A stretch of DNA of 6,869 nucleotides from Gammaproteobacteria bacterium. GTDB lineage: Bacteria > Pseudomonadota > Gammaproteobacteria > Pseudomonadales > Pseudohongiellaceae. The position numbers and the translations under genes were made by a program. The notes beneath the pieces were generated by a model. It made no database searches. It had not been told where the DNA came from and worked only from the letters and a program-made list of their open reading frames with translations. This document shows, in pieces, positions 1 to 5,255 of the stretch (its first letter is position 1; every line of letters starts with the position of its first letter). Location: positions 1-6,869 of the forward strand of contig PWQG01000356.1 of NCBI GenBank assembly GCA_003556835.1. Reading direction: 5' to 3'.

Positions 1-178
1 GTGCGGTCCACGAACCCATTCCGACGCTGCCCCCGCAACGGTAGACAAGTGCAATCGATCCGGAATGCCACTGCTCCTCATGTCGCGACCTACGCGACCG
101 GAGCGGGAAGGCGGATCGATCCGACCGGCGCCCCGCGCCAGTCACTTGTAAGCCCGGAGACCGGCCTGCTGCATTATA
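1..178 (+). promoter_or_regulatory. Cobalamin (B12) riboswitch aptamer, 5'-truncated by the window edge
   Basis: The conserved blocks of the cobalamin aptamer occur in the right order: GCTGCCCCCGCAACGGT (26-42), the L5-type TGCCACTG (66-73), GGGAAGGCGG (105-114), and the B12 box AGCCCGGAGACCGGCC (151-166). Supporting helices can be drawn: ACAAGTG (45-51) with CACTTGT (143-149), 7 bp, and ATCGATCC (54-61) with GGATCGAT (113-120), 8 bp. The first bases, GTGCGGTCC, look like the end of the GGTG block, so the earlier part (P1/P2 and the GGGAA element) lies before the window. Known role of the family: it binds adenosyl- or another cobalamin and lowers expression of the downstream gene. The downstream gene here is btuB, a classical target, which strongly supports the call. 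Which cobalamin form is bound cannot be told from the sequence. Confidence 0.93.
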
Positions 179-180
179 CC

Positions 181-197
181 CACTGCGGCGGGCAGTG
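181..197 (+). promoter_or_regulatory. Candidate P13 hairpin of the B12 riboswitch (L13 kissing-loop partner)
   Basis: CACTGC (181-186) and GCAGTG (192-197) form a perfect 6-bp stem with the loop GGCGG (187-191), just after the B12 box. In known cobalamin riboswitches a hairpin in this place carries loop L13, which pairs with L5 of the aptamer when ligand is bound. Here GGCG (187-190) can pair with TGCC (66-69) of the L5 block: three Watson-Crick pairs plus one G-U. Position and pairing fit; the kissing contact is inferred. Confidence 0.6.
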
Positions 198-257
198 TGG
201 TCGTTGCCCTTGCGGCCACCACGCCCTTGAAAGGCCCGTGGCCCGATACCGTCAACG

Positions 258-320
258 TCCTCCCCTGCGCGCCCGGTGATTTCCGTAGAGACACACATTC
301 GGGTGAGAATGTGCAGAGGA
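258..320 (+). promoter_or_regulatory. Expression platform: predicted sequestering helix over the btuB ribosome binding site
   Basis: The btuB Shine-Dalgarno GAGGA (316-320) is perfectly complementary to TCCTC (258-262). The helix can be lengthened by TGC (266-268) with GCA (313-315), leaving CCC bulged. Inside it sits a perfect 7-bp hairpin, CACATTC (294-300) with GAATGTG (307-313), loop GGGTGA, ending just before the SD; only G313 is shared between the two foldings. No uridine run follows any hairpin between 180 and 328. This favours control of translation initiation over an intrinsic terminator, as known for E. coli btuB. A further hairpin, CCACG (219-223) with CGTGG (237-241), may be part of the switch. 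The pairings are seen; their use is inferred. Confidence 0.55.
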
Positions 321-328
321 TTACCACA

Positions 329-2182
329 ATGAAAAAACATCACTACCACCCAGTACTGCTGACCGCCAGCCTGCTCACTGCCAGTTCGGCACTGGCAGAC
401 GACATATCGCAATCCGGCAACGCCGCAAGCGTGGACCAGGAAGTCATCATCACCGCCAATCGCATGCAGCAGTTGCGGCACGAAACCCTGACCGCCAGTA
501 CGATCATCTCCGAGGAGCAGATTGCCCTGCGCCAGCCGGCCAGCCTGTTCGAGTTGCTGGCCGCCACACCGGGCATACAGACCACCCGCACCGGTAGCGA
601 AGGCGCACAGACCAGCCTGTTCCTGCGCGGCGCCAACTCGGACCATACCCTGATCCTGCTGGACGGCATGAAAATCAATACCGCCAGCGAGGGTTTTGCC
701 CGTCTTGAGCATATCCCGGTGGAGCAGATCGAGCGCATCGAGATCGCGCGCGGCCCCCAGTCCAGCGTGCATGGCGCCGATGCCCTGGGTGGTGTCATCC
801 AGATCTTCACCCGCCACGCGGACAGCGCCACCGATCAACCCCGGCTGCGCGGCCAAGTCAGTGCCGGTGCCGGCACCGAGAACAGCTACCGGGGACAGGC
901 CCGCCTGGACTTCCAGCAGGGCGGGACCGCCGCCAGCCTGGGCATGTCTCACCGCCAGACCGACGGCATCCGCCCACGCAATGCCCCGACACCCAGCGAG
1001 CAGCGCAGCAACTACGACAGTGACAGCCTGAACCTGTCCATGTCGCATCGTTTTGCTGGTGACCAGACCCTGCGGGCATCCTGGAACCGCAGCGAATCGA
1101 GTCTGCTGTATGACGGCGGCGAAACCGATGCGCGCAGCGACAACTTCCGTCTGGGTGGGGATTTCGATGCCAGCGATTTCTGGCATGTGAATCTGCAGGC
1201 CGGTTATTTCCGTGATGACAACAGAACCTACTCCTTCAGCGACTCACGCAGCACCACGCGCCGTCATTCCGTCAAATGGCAGAACCACCTACGCCCCGCG
1301 GATGGCTCCGATCTGCTGCTGGGCCTGGATCACGACCGCGAGGAACTGCTCTACCTCGACGACAGCGCCGTGCAGTCAGACACCAAACGCGACAGCAGCG
1401 CTCTGTTTGCAGTCTACGATCGCAGTTTCGGTGTCGTCGACAGCACCGTCTCGTTGCGGCATGACAACAATGAGCAGTATGGCGGTAAAACTACCGGACG
1501 ACTGGCACTCGGTCGTGACGCCGGCGAACGCATGCGCGTCTGGGCCGCCTATGGCACCGCTTTCAAGGCACCCGATCTTATCAACCTGTATGTCGATTTC
1601 CCGGCCTTCAACTTCTTTGCCAATCCCGACCTCGAGCCTGAAACTGCAAAGACCGTGGAGGCAGGCGTGCGCGGCAACCAGGGCAACATCGATTGGTCCA
1701 CCACTGTCTTCCGAAATGAAATCAGCAAGCTCATCGCCAGCGATGCGACTTTCACCAGCCTGACCAATATCGATCGGGTACGCATCCATGGTGCCGAACT
1801 GACCCTGCACACCGAATTGCTCGGTTGGCAGGCTGACGCTTCGCTGACTTTGCTGGATCATGAGGACCGCGAGACGGGCGAGGCATTGCTGCGGCGTCCG
1901 GACGAGCTGCTCTCCCTGGGACTGAACCGCCAGTTCGGCAGCCTGCGAACCCATCTGCACTGGACCGTCCGCGGCGCCCAGGCGGACCTGGACCCGGTCA
2001 CCTTCGGGCGCTCCGAGGTCGCGGGCAGCGGCGTGGTGGACCTGGCGCTGTCCTGGCAGGCGCAGAGCAACTTCCAACTCGATCTGAAACTCGGCAACAT
2101 CCTGGACAAGACCTACCAGGTGGTCGACGGCTTCAATACCTACGGCTTCACCGCACATCTGGGCGGCAGCTACCGCTTCTGA
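329..2182 (+). CDS. btuB: TonB-dependent vitamin B12 outer-membrane receptor BtuB
   Basis: This is an outer-membrane transporter that binds cobalamin outside the cell and passes it to the periplasm using TonB energy. The chosen ATG gives 617 aa, close to E. coli BtuB (614), and has AGAGGA (315-320) eight bases upstream; the longer frame from 197 would run into the riboswitch platform. Residues 1-23 are a signal peptide ending in ALA. The TonB box is EVIITA at 38-43, matching the VVTANR style of BtuB. The plug domain spans about 50-162, with LFLRGANSDHTLILLDGMKI (97-116) and RGPQSSVHGADALGGVIQIF (141-160). The rest is the beta-barrel, with a late GNILDKTYQVVDGFNTYGF stretch and a terminal aromatic (YRF) typical of barrels inserted by BAM. 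The preceding B12 riboswitch supports cobalamin as substrate. No btuCDF or btuF follows, so the inner-membrane importer must be encoded elsewhere. Confidence 0.93.
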   Translation: MKKHHYHPVLLTASLLTASSALADDISQSGNAASVDQEVIITANRMQQLRHETLTASTIISEEQIALRQPASLFELLAATPGIQTTRTGSEGAQTSLFLRGANSDHTLILLDGMKINTASEGFARLEHIPVEQIERIEIARGPQSSVHGADALGGVIQIFTRHADSATDQPRLRGQVSAGAGTENSYRGQARLDFQQGGTAASLGMSHRQTDGIRPRNAPTPSEQRSNYDSDSLNLSMSHRFAGDQTLRASWNRSESSLLYDGGETDARSDNFRLGGDFDASDFWHVNLQAGYFRDDNRTYSFSDSRSTTRRHSVKWQNHLRPADGSDLLLGLDHDREELLYLDDSAVQSDTKRDSSALFAVYDRSFGVVDSTVSLRHDNNEQYGGKTTGRLALGRDAGERMRVWAAYGTAFKAPDLINLYVDFPAFNFFANPDLEPETAKTVEAGVRGNQGNIDWSTTVFRNEISKLIASDATFTSLTNIDRVRIHGAELTLHTELLGWQADASLTLLDHEDRETGEALLRRPDELLSLGLNRQFGSLRTHLHWTVRGAQADLDPVTFGRSEVAGSGVVDLALSWQAQSNFQLDLKLGNILDKTYQVVDGFNTYGFTAHLGGSYRF

Positions 2183-2183
2183 C

Positions 2184-2190
2184 AGGAGGT
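2184..2190 (+). promoter_or_regulatory. Orphan Shine-Dalgarno motif just after the btuB stop
   Basis: AGGAGGT, a near-ideal ribosome binding site, begins one base after the btuB stop codon. The nearest ATG (2193) is only two bases away, too close for good initiation, and the ATGs at 2207 and 2218 lead to frames of a few codons. The 2193 frame is open without a stop into the GST gene and would add 45 unusual residues to it. The GST gene has its own SD at 2316-2320, so the upstream motif looks unused or left over. It may also be chance. Confidence 0.35.
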
Positions 2191-2327
2191 CCATGTTCCC
2201 TGATCGATGGTCTGGAAATGCTAGCGGCAAGGCTGGGCTGAAACCGCTGCGTACCAATGCCGCAAAATCTCCGTTACCATACGGGCTCAACAAGGGAAGC
2301 ACTGAACATTCTCCCAGGAGAGACGGC

Positions 2328-2945
2328 ATGAAACTGTTTGATACCAGTACGGCAACCAACCCCCGACGCGTCCGGATCTTCCTGGCGGAAAAAGGCCTTC
2401 TTGACCAGATCGAGGTGATCCAGGTGGACCTGCAAAAGGGTGAGAACCTCTCCGAGGAATACAAGGCCCGCAACCCGATGAAGAAGGTTCCAACCCTGGA
2501 GCTCGATGATGGCAAGTGCCTGGGAGACACCATGGCCATCTGTCGTTATTTTGAGGAATCGGCCCCCGAGACGACCCGCCTGCTCGGCGAAACCCCGTGG
2601 GAGAAAGCCGAGATCGAACAGTGGCTGCGCTGGATCGACTTTTACTTCATGGTACCCACCGGCATGTGCTTCCAGCACTGCAGCGGTTATTTCAAGGACC
2701 GCATGAAACCGATCCCGGAGTGGGGCGAGGAATGTCGCAAGGGCGCGGTGAAATTCATGAAGTTTCTTGACCAGCACCTGCAGGACCGCGAATTCATCTG
2801 CGGTGACCGGCTCAGTGCGGCCGACATCAATGCCTATGTCACCGTCGACTTCAACCGGGTCAACGATGTGCGCATCCAGCCGGAGCAGGCTGCTCTGAAA
2901 GCCTGGCATGAACGTATGAAAGGCAGGCCTTCCGCCAAGGCCTGA
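2328..2945 (+). CDS. Glutathione S-transferase family protein, cytosolic
   Basis: The 205-aa product is normal length for a bacterial GST, which conjugates glutathione to electrophiles or uses it as reductant; the substrate cannot be predicted. The N-terminal thioredoxin-like domain covers about 1-80. It contains STATNPRRVRIFLAEKG (7-23), the common proteobacterial GST opening with a Ser/Thr/Asn active-site region; KVPTLEL (53-59) with the conserved cis-proline P55; and LGDTMAICRYFEE (65-77), the glutathione gamma-glutamyl site, where the usual E-S is D-T. The helical C-terminal domain (about 90-205) has the N-capping box LSAADI (162-167). There is no signal peptide. AGGAG (2316-2320) precedes the ATG with good spacing; an in-frame ATG at 2193 is rejected because the added 45 residues resemble nothing in GSTs. 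The gap to btuB is 145 nt, so it is probably transcribed on its own or by read-through. Confidence 0.9.
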   Translation: MKLFDTSTATNPRRVRIFLAEKGLLDQIEVIQVDLQKGENLSEEYKARNPMKKVPTLELDDGKCLGDTMAICRYFEESAPETTRLLGETPWEKAEIEQWLRWIDFYFMVPTGMCFQHCSGYFKDRMKPIPEWGEECRKGAVKFMKFLDQHLQDREFICGDRLSAADINAYVTVDFNRVNDVRIQPEQAALKAWHERMKGRPSAKA

Positions 2946-2976
2946 CAGCCCGGCGACAATGGCTGGAAACAGAAGC

Positions 2977-3007
2977 GGTGGTCCGCCAGAACGTCTGGCG
3001 GGCCGCC
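2977..3007 (+). terminator. Strong GC-rich hairpin between the GST and ferredoxin genes, possible terminator without a U-tract
   Basis: Positions 2977-2990 pair with 2994-3007 around the loop ACG: a 14-bp stem of 12 Watson-Crick and 2 G-U pairs, whose inner 8 bp (CCGCCAGA with TCTGGCGG) are perfect. It starts 31 nt after the GST stop and ends 35 nt before the ferredoxin ATG. The following bases (TGACAGCAAC) are not T-rich, so it is not a textbook rho-independent terminator. It could block 3'-5' decay of the GST mRNA, act with Rho, or be a member of a dispersed palindromic repeat family. Confidence 0.5.
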
Positions 3008-3042
3008 TGACAGCAACGTAGTGAAGTGAGCAGTTACAGATT

Positions 3043-3363
3043 ATGCCAACCATCCATATCATCGAATACAATGGCACGGAACACGAAGTGGAAGCACAAA
3101 ACGGAGAATCGCTCATGCTGGCCGCCGTCAAGCAGATGATCGACGGCATTGACGCCGACTGCGGCGGCTCCTGCTCCTGTGGCACCTGTCATGTCTTTGT
3201 GGATCCGGCCTGGATGGCCAATGTCGGCGAAGCCGATGAATACGAAGAACCCATGCTGGACATGAATCCCGAGCGACAGGCCGGCTCGCGACTGTCCTGC
3301 CAGATCACGGTCAACGATACACTGGACGGGCTGGTCGTGCGCCTGCCCCGCTCCCAGTTCTGA
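3043..3363 (+). CDS. [2Fe-2S] ferredoxin, adrenodoxin/putidaredoxin type
   Basis: This is a 106-aa soluble one-electron carrier. The cluster ligands are C40, C46, C49 and C86, giving C-x5-C-x2-C-x36-C. This is the spacing of vertebrate-type ferredoxins that serve P450s, hydroxylases and Fe-S assembly, and it differs from the plant-type C-x4-C-x2-C. C44 is an extra cysteine inside the cluster loop (CGGSCSCGTC, 40-49). The acidic stretch GEADEYEEPMLDMNP (62-76) matches the region where this family contacts its redox partners. The Shine-Dalgarno is weak: GAAGTGAG lies about 12 nt upstream. The start is supported by the typical short N-terminus, MPTIHIIEYNG. The next gene begins 14 nt downstream and is probably co-transcribed. 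No P450, reductase, hscA/B or isc gene is in the window, so its partner is unknown and it need not be the isc ferredoxin. Confidence 0.93.
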   Translation: MPTIHIIEYNGTEHEVEAQNGESLMLAAVKQMIDGIDADCGGSCSCGTCHVFVDPAWMANVGEADEYEEPMLDMNPERQAGSRLSCQITVNDTLDGLVVRLPRSQF

Positions 3364-3377
3364 AACGGAGTAAGAAA

Positions 3378-3800
3378 ATGTCTGATTCATCCCAGGAACT
3401 GCGTACCACCATGCCAGGGTGGCTGAAGTGGCTGGTCATTGTCATGTGTATTGCGGTGGTCGCCGCCATACTATGGCAATTGCTACCAAAATCGGCCTTT
3501 CCCAGCGACCTGGGCCGGGTGGGCCAGGGACAACCGGCCCTGGTGATGCTGCGAGAAGTGCATATCGTGGGGGGAGAGCAGGTCATCGACCTGATGCGGG
3601 AGATCTACCCCGAGTATGAGGACGAATTCGAGTTCCTGGTCACACAGACCGGCAACCCGGACGGCCAGTCCCTGGCCAATGAGTATAACCTGCGGGACGG
3701 CTCTCTGGTCCTGTTCGATGCTGAGGGCAATATGATCGACATCATGGCCCGCCCCGGCACCAGCAGTGAGCTGCGCAACTTTGTCGAGCGAGCCCGCTAG
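3378..3800 (+). CDS. Membrane-anchored thioredoxin-fold protein without a CXXC active site
   Basis: The 140-aa product has a short N-terminal tail, one hydrophobic helix at about 15-36 (WLKWLVIVMCIAVVAAILWQ) and a soluble domain at 40-140, probably in the periplasm. The domain reads as a thioredoxin fold: strand PALVMLREV (53-61), helix GGEQVIDLMREIYPEY (65-80), strand EFEFLVTQTGNP (83-94), the LANEYNLRDGSLVLFDAEGN pairing (99-118) in the place of the usual 'la..y.v...Ptl.lfd..G', and a last helix (128-139). The only cysteine, C24, lies in the membrane helix, so the CXXC pair is absent and so is the cis-proline. It cannot be a normal disulfide reductase; a binding or scaffold role is more likely. 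The SD CGGAG (3366-3370) is well spaced, and the gene lies 14 nt after the ferredoxin gene. The fold is inferred from pattern only; I do not recognise a named family. Confidence 0.75.
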   Translation: MSDSSQELRTTMPGWLKWLVIVMCIAVVAAILWQLLPKSAFPSDLGRVGQGQPALVMLREVHIVGGEQVIDLMREIYPEYEDEFEFLVTQTGNPDGQSLANEYNLRDGSLVLFDAEGNMIDIMARPGTSSELRNFVERAR

Positions 3801-3805
3801 CGGGC
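3792..3805. terminator. Perfect 14-nt palindrome between convergent genes, weak two-way terminator candidate
   Basis: GCCCGCTAGCGGGC is a perfect palindrome that contains the TAG stop of the thioredoxin-fold gene. As a hairpin it gives GCCCG paired with CGGGC around a CTAG loop. A second small hairpin, GCCG (3804-3807) with CGGC (3813-3816), lies next to it, just beyond the end of the MFS gene on the other strand. Its place between two converging genes with 16 nt between stops fits a shared terminator, but there is no clear T-run on either strand. Confidence 0.35.
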
Positions 3806-3816
3806 CGGATTTCGGC

Positions 3817-5169
3817 TCAGCCCGACACCTCCTTCCAACGCAGGCTGAGCACGGCGCCGATGACACCGGCCAGGGCCAGCAGGCCTATGGTCAGCTGCAC
3901 GGAAAACGCGGCGGCCAGAGCCCCCAGCAGGCCGGTCAATAGCAACAGGGCCCCGATCACGGTATTGCTGACGGCCACATAGTCGGTGCGCTTGTTGCCA
4001 CCGGCCATGTCGACCAGATAGGTCTTGCGGCCCAGCCGCACACCGGCATGGGCCACGCCCAGACCGAAGAACACCAGCGGGTAGAACCACTGCGAGGCAA
4101 GTTCGGGCATCGGCGACAGCGACCAGAACACCACGGCGAAAGACAGCGCCGCCGAAAGCCCGCAAGCGGCCGCAAACACCAGTCGACTCGACCGATCCGC
4201 CCAGCGCCCCCAGAACGGCGAACTGATCAACCCGGCCAGGCCTTCGGCGGCGATAAAGATGCCCAGCAGGGAGGCGGCACTGCCCAGGTCATCGCGTGCC
4301 AGTGCCACATAGAACGGTGCCACCAGGCCGGAGCCCATGGCCAGGGCACGGCCAATGACAAAGCTGCGAAACGGTGCATCCTCCCGCAACAGGCTCAGGC
4401 GTGCTATGGCCTCGGTGAAGCCGTTGGCGCCTCCCTCCGTGGCACCCGGGAACTCGATGATCCGACTGTAACTGATGATGGCCAGCAACCAGGCGCCCGC
4501 TGCCAGGAATATCAGCCCCGCGTAGATCCACAGGGAATCAGTGTCCTGCAGGAATCCCAGCCACAGACCGGTGAGAAACGCAGCCAGTCCCGATATCGAG
4601 CTGATCCAGCCCGACAGCCGGCCGCGCCGTGTCTTGGGGATGGTCTTGCCCAGCACATCCTTGTACGCCACCGAACAGGCACCACGCGCCAGGCTGAACA
4701 CCACCAGCAGGGCAATCACCGCAATGGCCGCAGGCAGGCCTTCCAGCACCAGGGCGGACCAGCCCATGGCCATCAGTGCAAGGGCCTGCAGGAAACCACC
4801 GCCCACCCAGACCCATTTGCGCACCGCCTGCCGCCGCACCAGGGCACCAATGAACATCTGGGGCAACATGGAACCGGACTCACGGATCGGCACCAGCACA
4901 CTGAGCGCCCAGGCCGGAGCCCCGACCTGCAGCAACAGCCAGGGCAGCGTGGTCTTGGCACTGGCCAGACGATCAGCGATATTGCTCAGGGTATTGGACA
5001 GAAGGGTATAGAAGAAATTACCGGGCGTCTCGCGGCAGGCCTCCTCGCTGATATCCTTGCAGACCCGACCCTCGTCATCCTCGGCAAGCCGTTCATAGAC
5101 GCTGTCCATCCATGCGGGATGATGGCCGCCCGACCCGGCTTCCGATTGTGGCTTATGCTGCTCAGACAT
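3817..5169 (-). CDS. Major facilitator superfamily (MFS) transporter
   Basis: The 450-aa product is an inner-membrane carrier of about 11-12 helices. The hydrophilic N-terminal 50 residues (with VYERLAEDDEGRVCKDI at 24-40) precede the first helices at about 52-96. The loop LGKTIPKTRRGRLSGW (173-188) is the basic, Arg-rich cytoplasmic loop seen in this MFS type, and GRWADRSSRL (321-330) is the motif-A equivalent of the second half. Further hydrophobic spans lie at 123-162, 193-235, 270-316 and 330-440. The substrate is unknown. Start choice: the ATG at 5169 has no Shine-Dalgarno, but a promoter-like pair lies just upstream (5178-5206), which would give an almost leaderless mRNA. A GTG at 5199 would fall between those boxes, and an ATG at 5109 (residue 21) is the main alternative. 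The gene converges on the thioredoxin-fold gene and diverges from the beta-helix lipoprotein gene. Confidence 0.87.
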   Translation of the reverse strand: MSEQHKPQSEAGSGGHHPAWMDSVYERLAEDDEGRVCKDISEEACRETPGNFFYTLLSNTLSNIADRLASAKTTLPWLLLQVGAPAWALSVLVPIRESGSMLPQMFIGALVRRQAVRKWVWVGGGFLQALALMAMGWSALVLEGLPAAIAVIALLVVFSLARGACSVAYKDVLGKTIPKTRRGRLSGWISSISGLAAFLTGLWLGFLQDTDSLWIYAGLIFLAAGAWLLAIISYSRIIEFPGATEGGANGFTEAIARLSLLREDAPFRSFVIGRALAMGSGLVAPFYVALARDDLGSAASLLGIFIAAEGLAGLISSPFWGRWADRSSRLVFAAACGLSAALSFAVVFWSLSPMPELASQWFYPLVFFGLGVAHAGVRLGRKTYLVDMAGGNKRTDYVAVSNTVIGALLLLTGLLGALAAAFSVQLTIGLLALAGVIGAVLSLRWKEVSG

Positions 5170-5177
5170 GGCAAAAA

Positions 5178-5206
5178 AGCATAGCAGCGAAGCCTTCACT
5201 ACTCAA
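5178..5206 (-). promoter_or_regulatory. Candidate sigma-70-like promoter for the MFS gene
   Basis: On the minus strand, TTGAGT (5206-5201) and TATGCT (5183-5178) are separated by exactly 17 bases. Each matches 4 of 6 consensus positions (TTGACA, TATAAT). Transcription would start about 5170-5172, zero to three bases before the ATG at 5169. This agrees with the lack of a Shine-Dalgarno there and would make the mRNA leaderless. It is a pattern match only. Confidence 0.4.
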
Positions 5207-5215
5207 AGATAATCC

Positions 5216-5221
5216 TATATT
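5216..5221 (+). promoter_or_regulatory. Candidate -10 box for the beta-helix lipoprotein operon
   Basis: TATATT matches 5 of 6 bases of the -10 consensus and lies in the AT-richest part of the divergent gap. A second near-match, GATAAT, lies at 5208-5213. Neither has a good -35 box at 16-18 bases (CCTTCA at 5193-5198 is poor), so an activator or another sigma factor may be needed. From this box the start would fall near 5228, giving a leader of about 28 nt that includes AGGAG (5243-5247). Confidence 0.25.
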
Positions 5222-5255
5222 CTTCAAGTTTCCCCTCCCGACAGGAGTTGCAATA

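Noticed and set aside
54..123. Repeated ATCGATCCG (54-62 and 115-123)
   Set aside because: It is explained by the self-complementary ATCGAT used in a helix of the riboswitch aptamer, not by a mobile or protein-binding repeat.
1..279. Open frame of 92 codons at the very start of the window (GTG start)
   Set aside because: It lies over the B12 riboswitch, its protein is low-complexity Arg/Pro-rich with no domain, and the RNA motifs explain the conservation.
197..328. Upstream start for BtuB at 197
   Set aside because: It would place 44 residues before a clear signal peptide (MKKHHYHPVLL...ALA) and read through the riboswitch platform; the ATG at 329 has a good SD.
1376..2539. 387-codon open frame on the minus strand
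   Set aside because: It is antisense to the well-supported btuB and the start of the GST gene, has no recognisable domain and no ribosome site. Long antisense frames are expected in high-GC genes.
2193..2945. Longer GST start at ATG 2193
   Set aside because: The 45 added residues do not resemble any GST N-terminus, the SD is too close, and the ATG at 2328 has a well-spaced AGGAG and the usual MKLFD-type opening.
2274..3185. 303-codon open frame on the minus strand
   Set aside because: It runs antisense to the GST and ferredoxin genes and through the intergenic hairpin; its protein shows no family features.
4048..5184. 378-codon open frame on the plus strand
   Set aside because: It is antisense to the MFS gene. 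Its product is rich in His, Gln, Gly and Arg, the mirror of hydrophobic codons, and has no fold signature.
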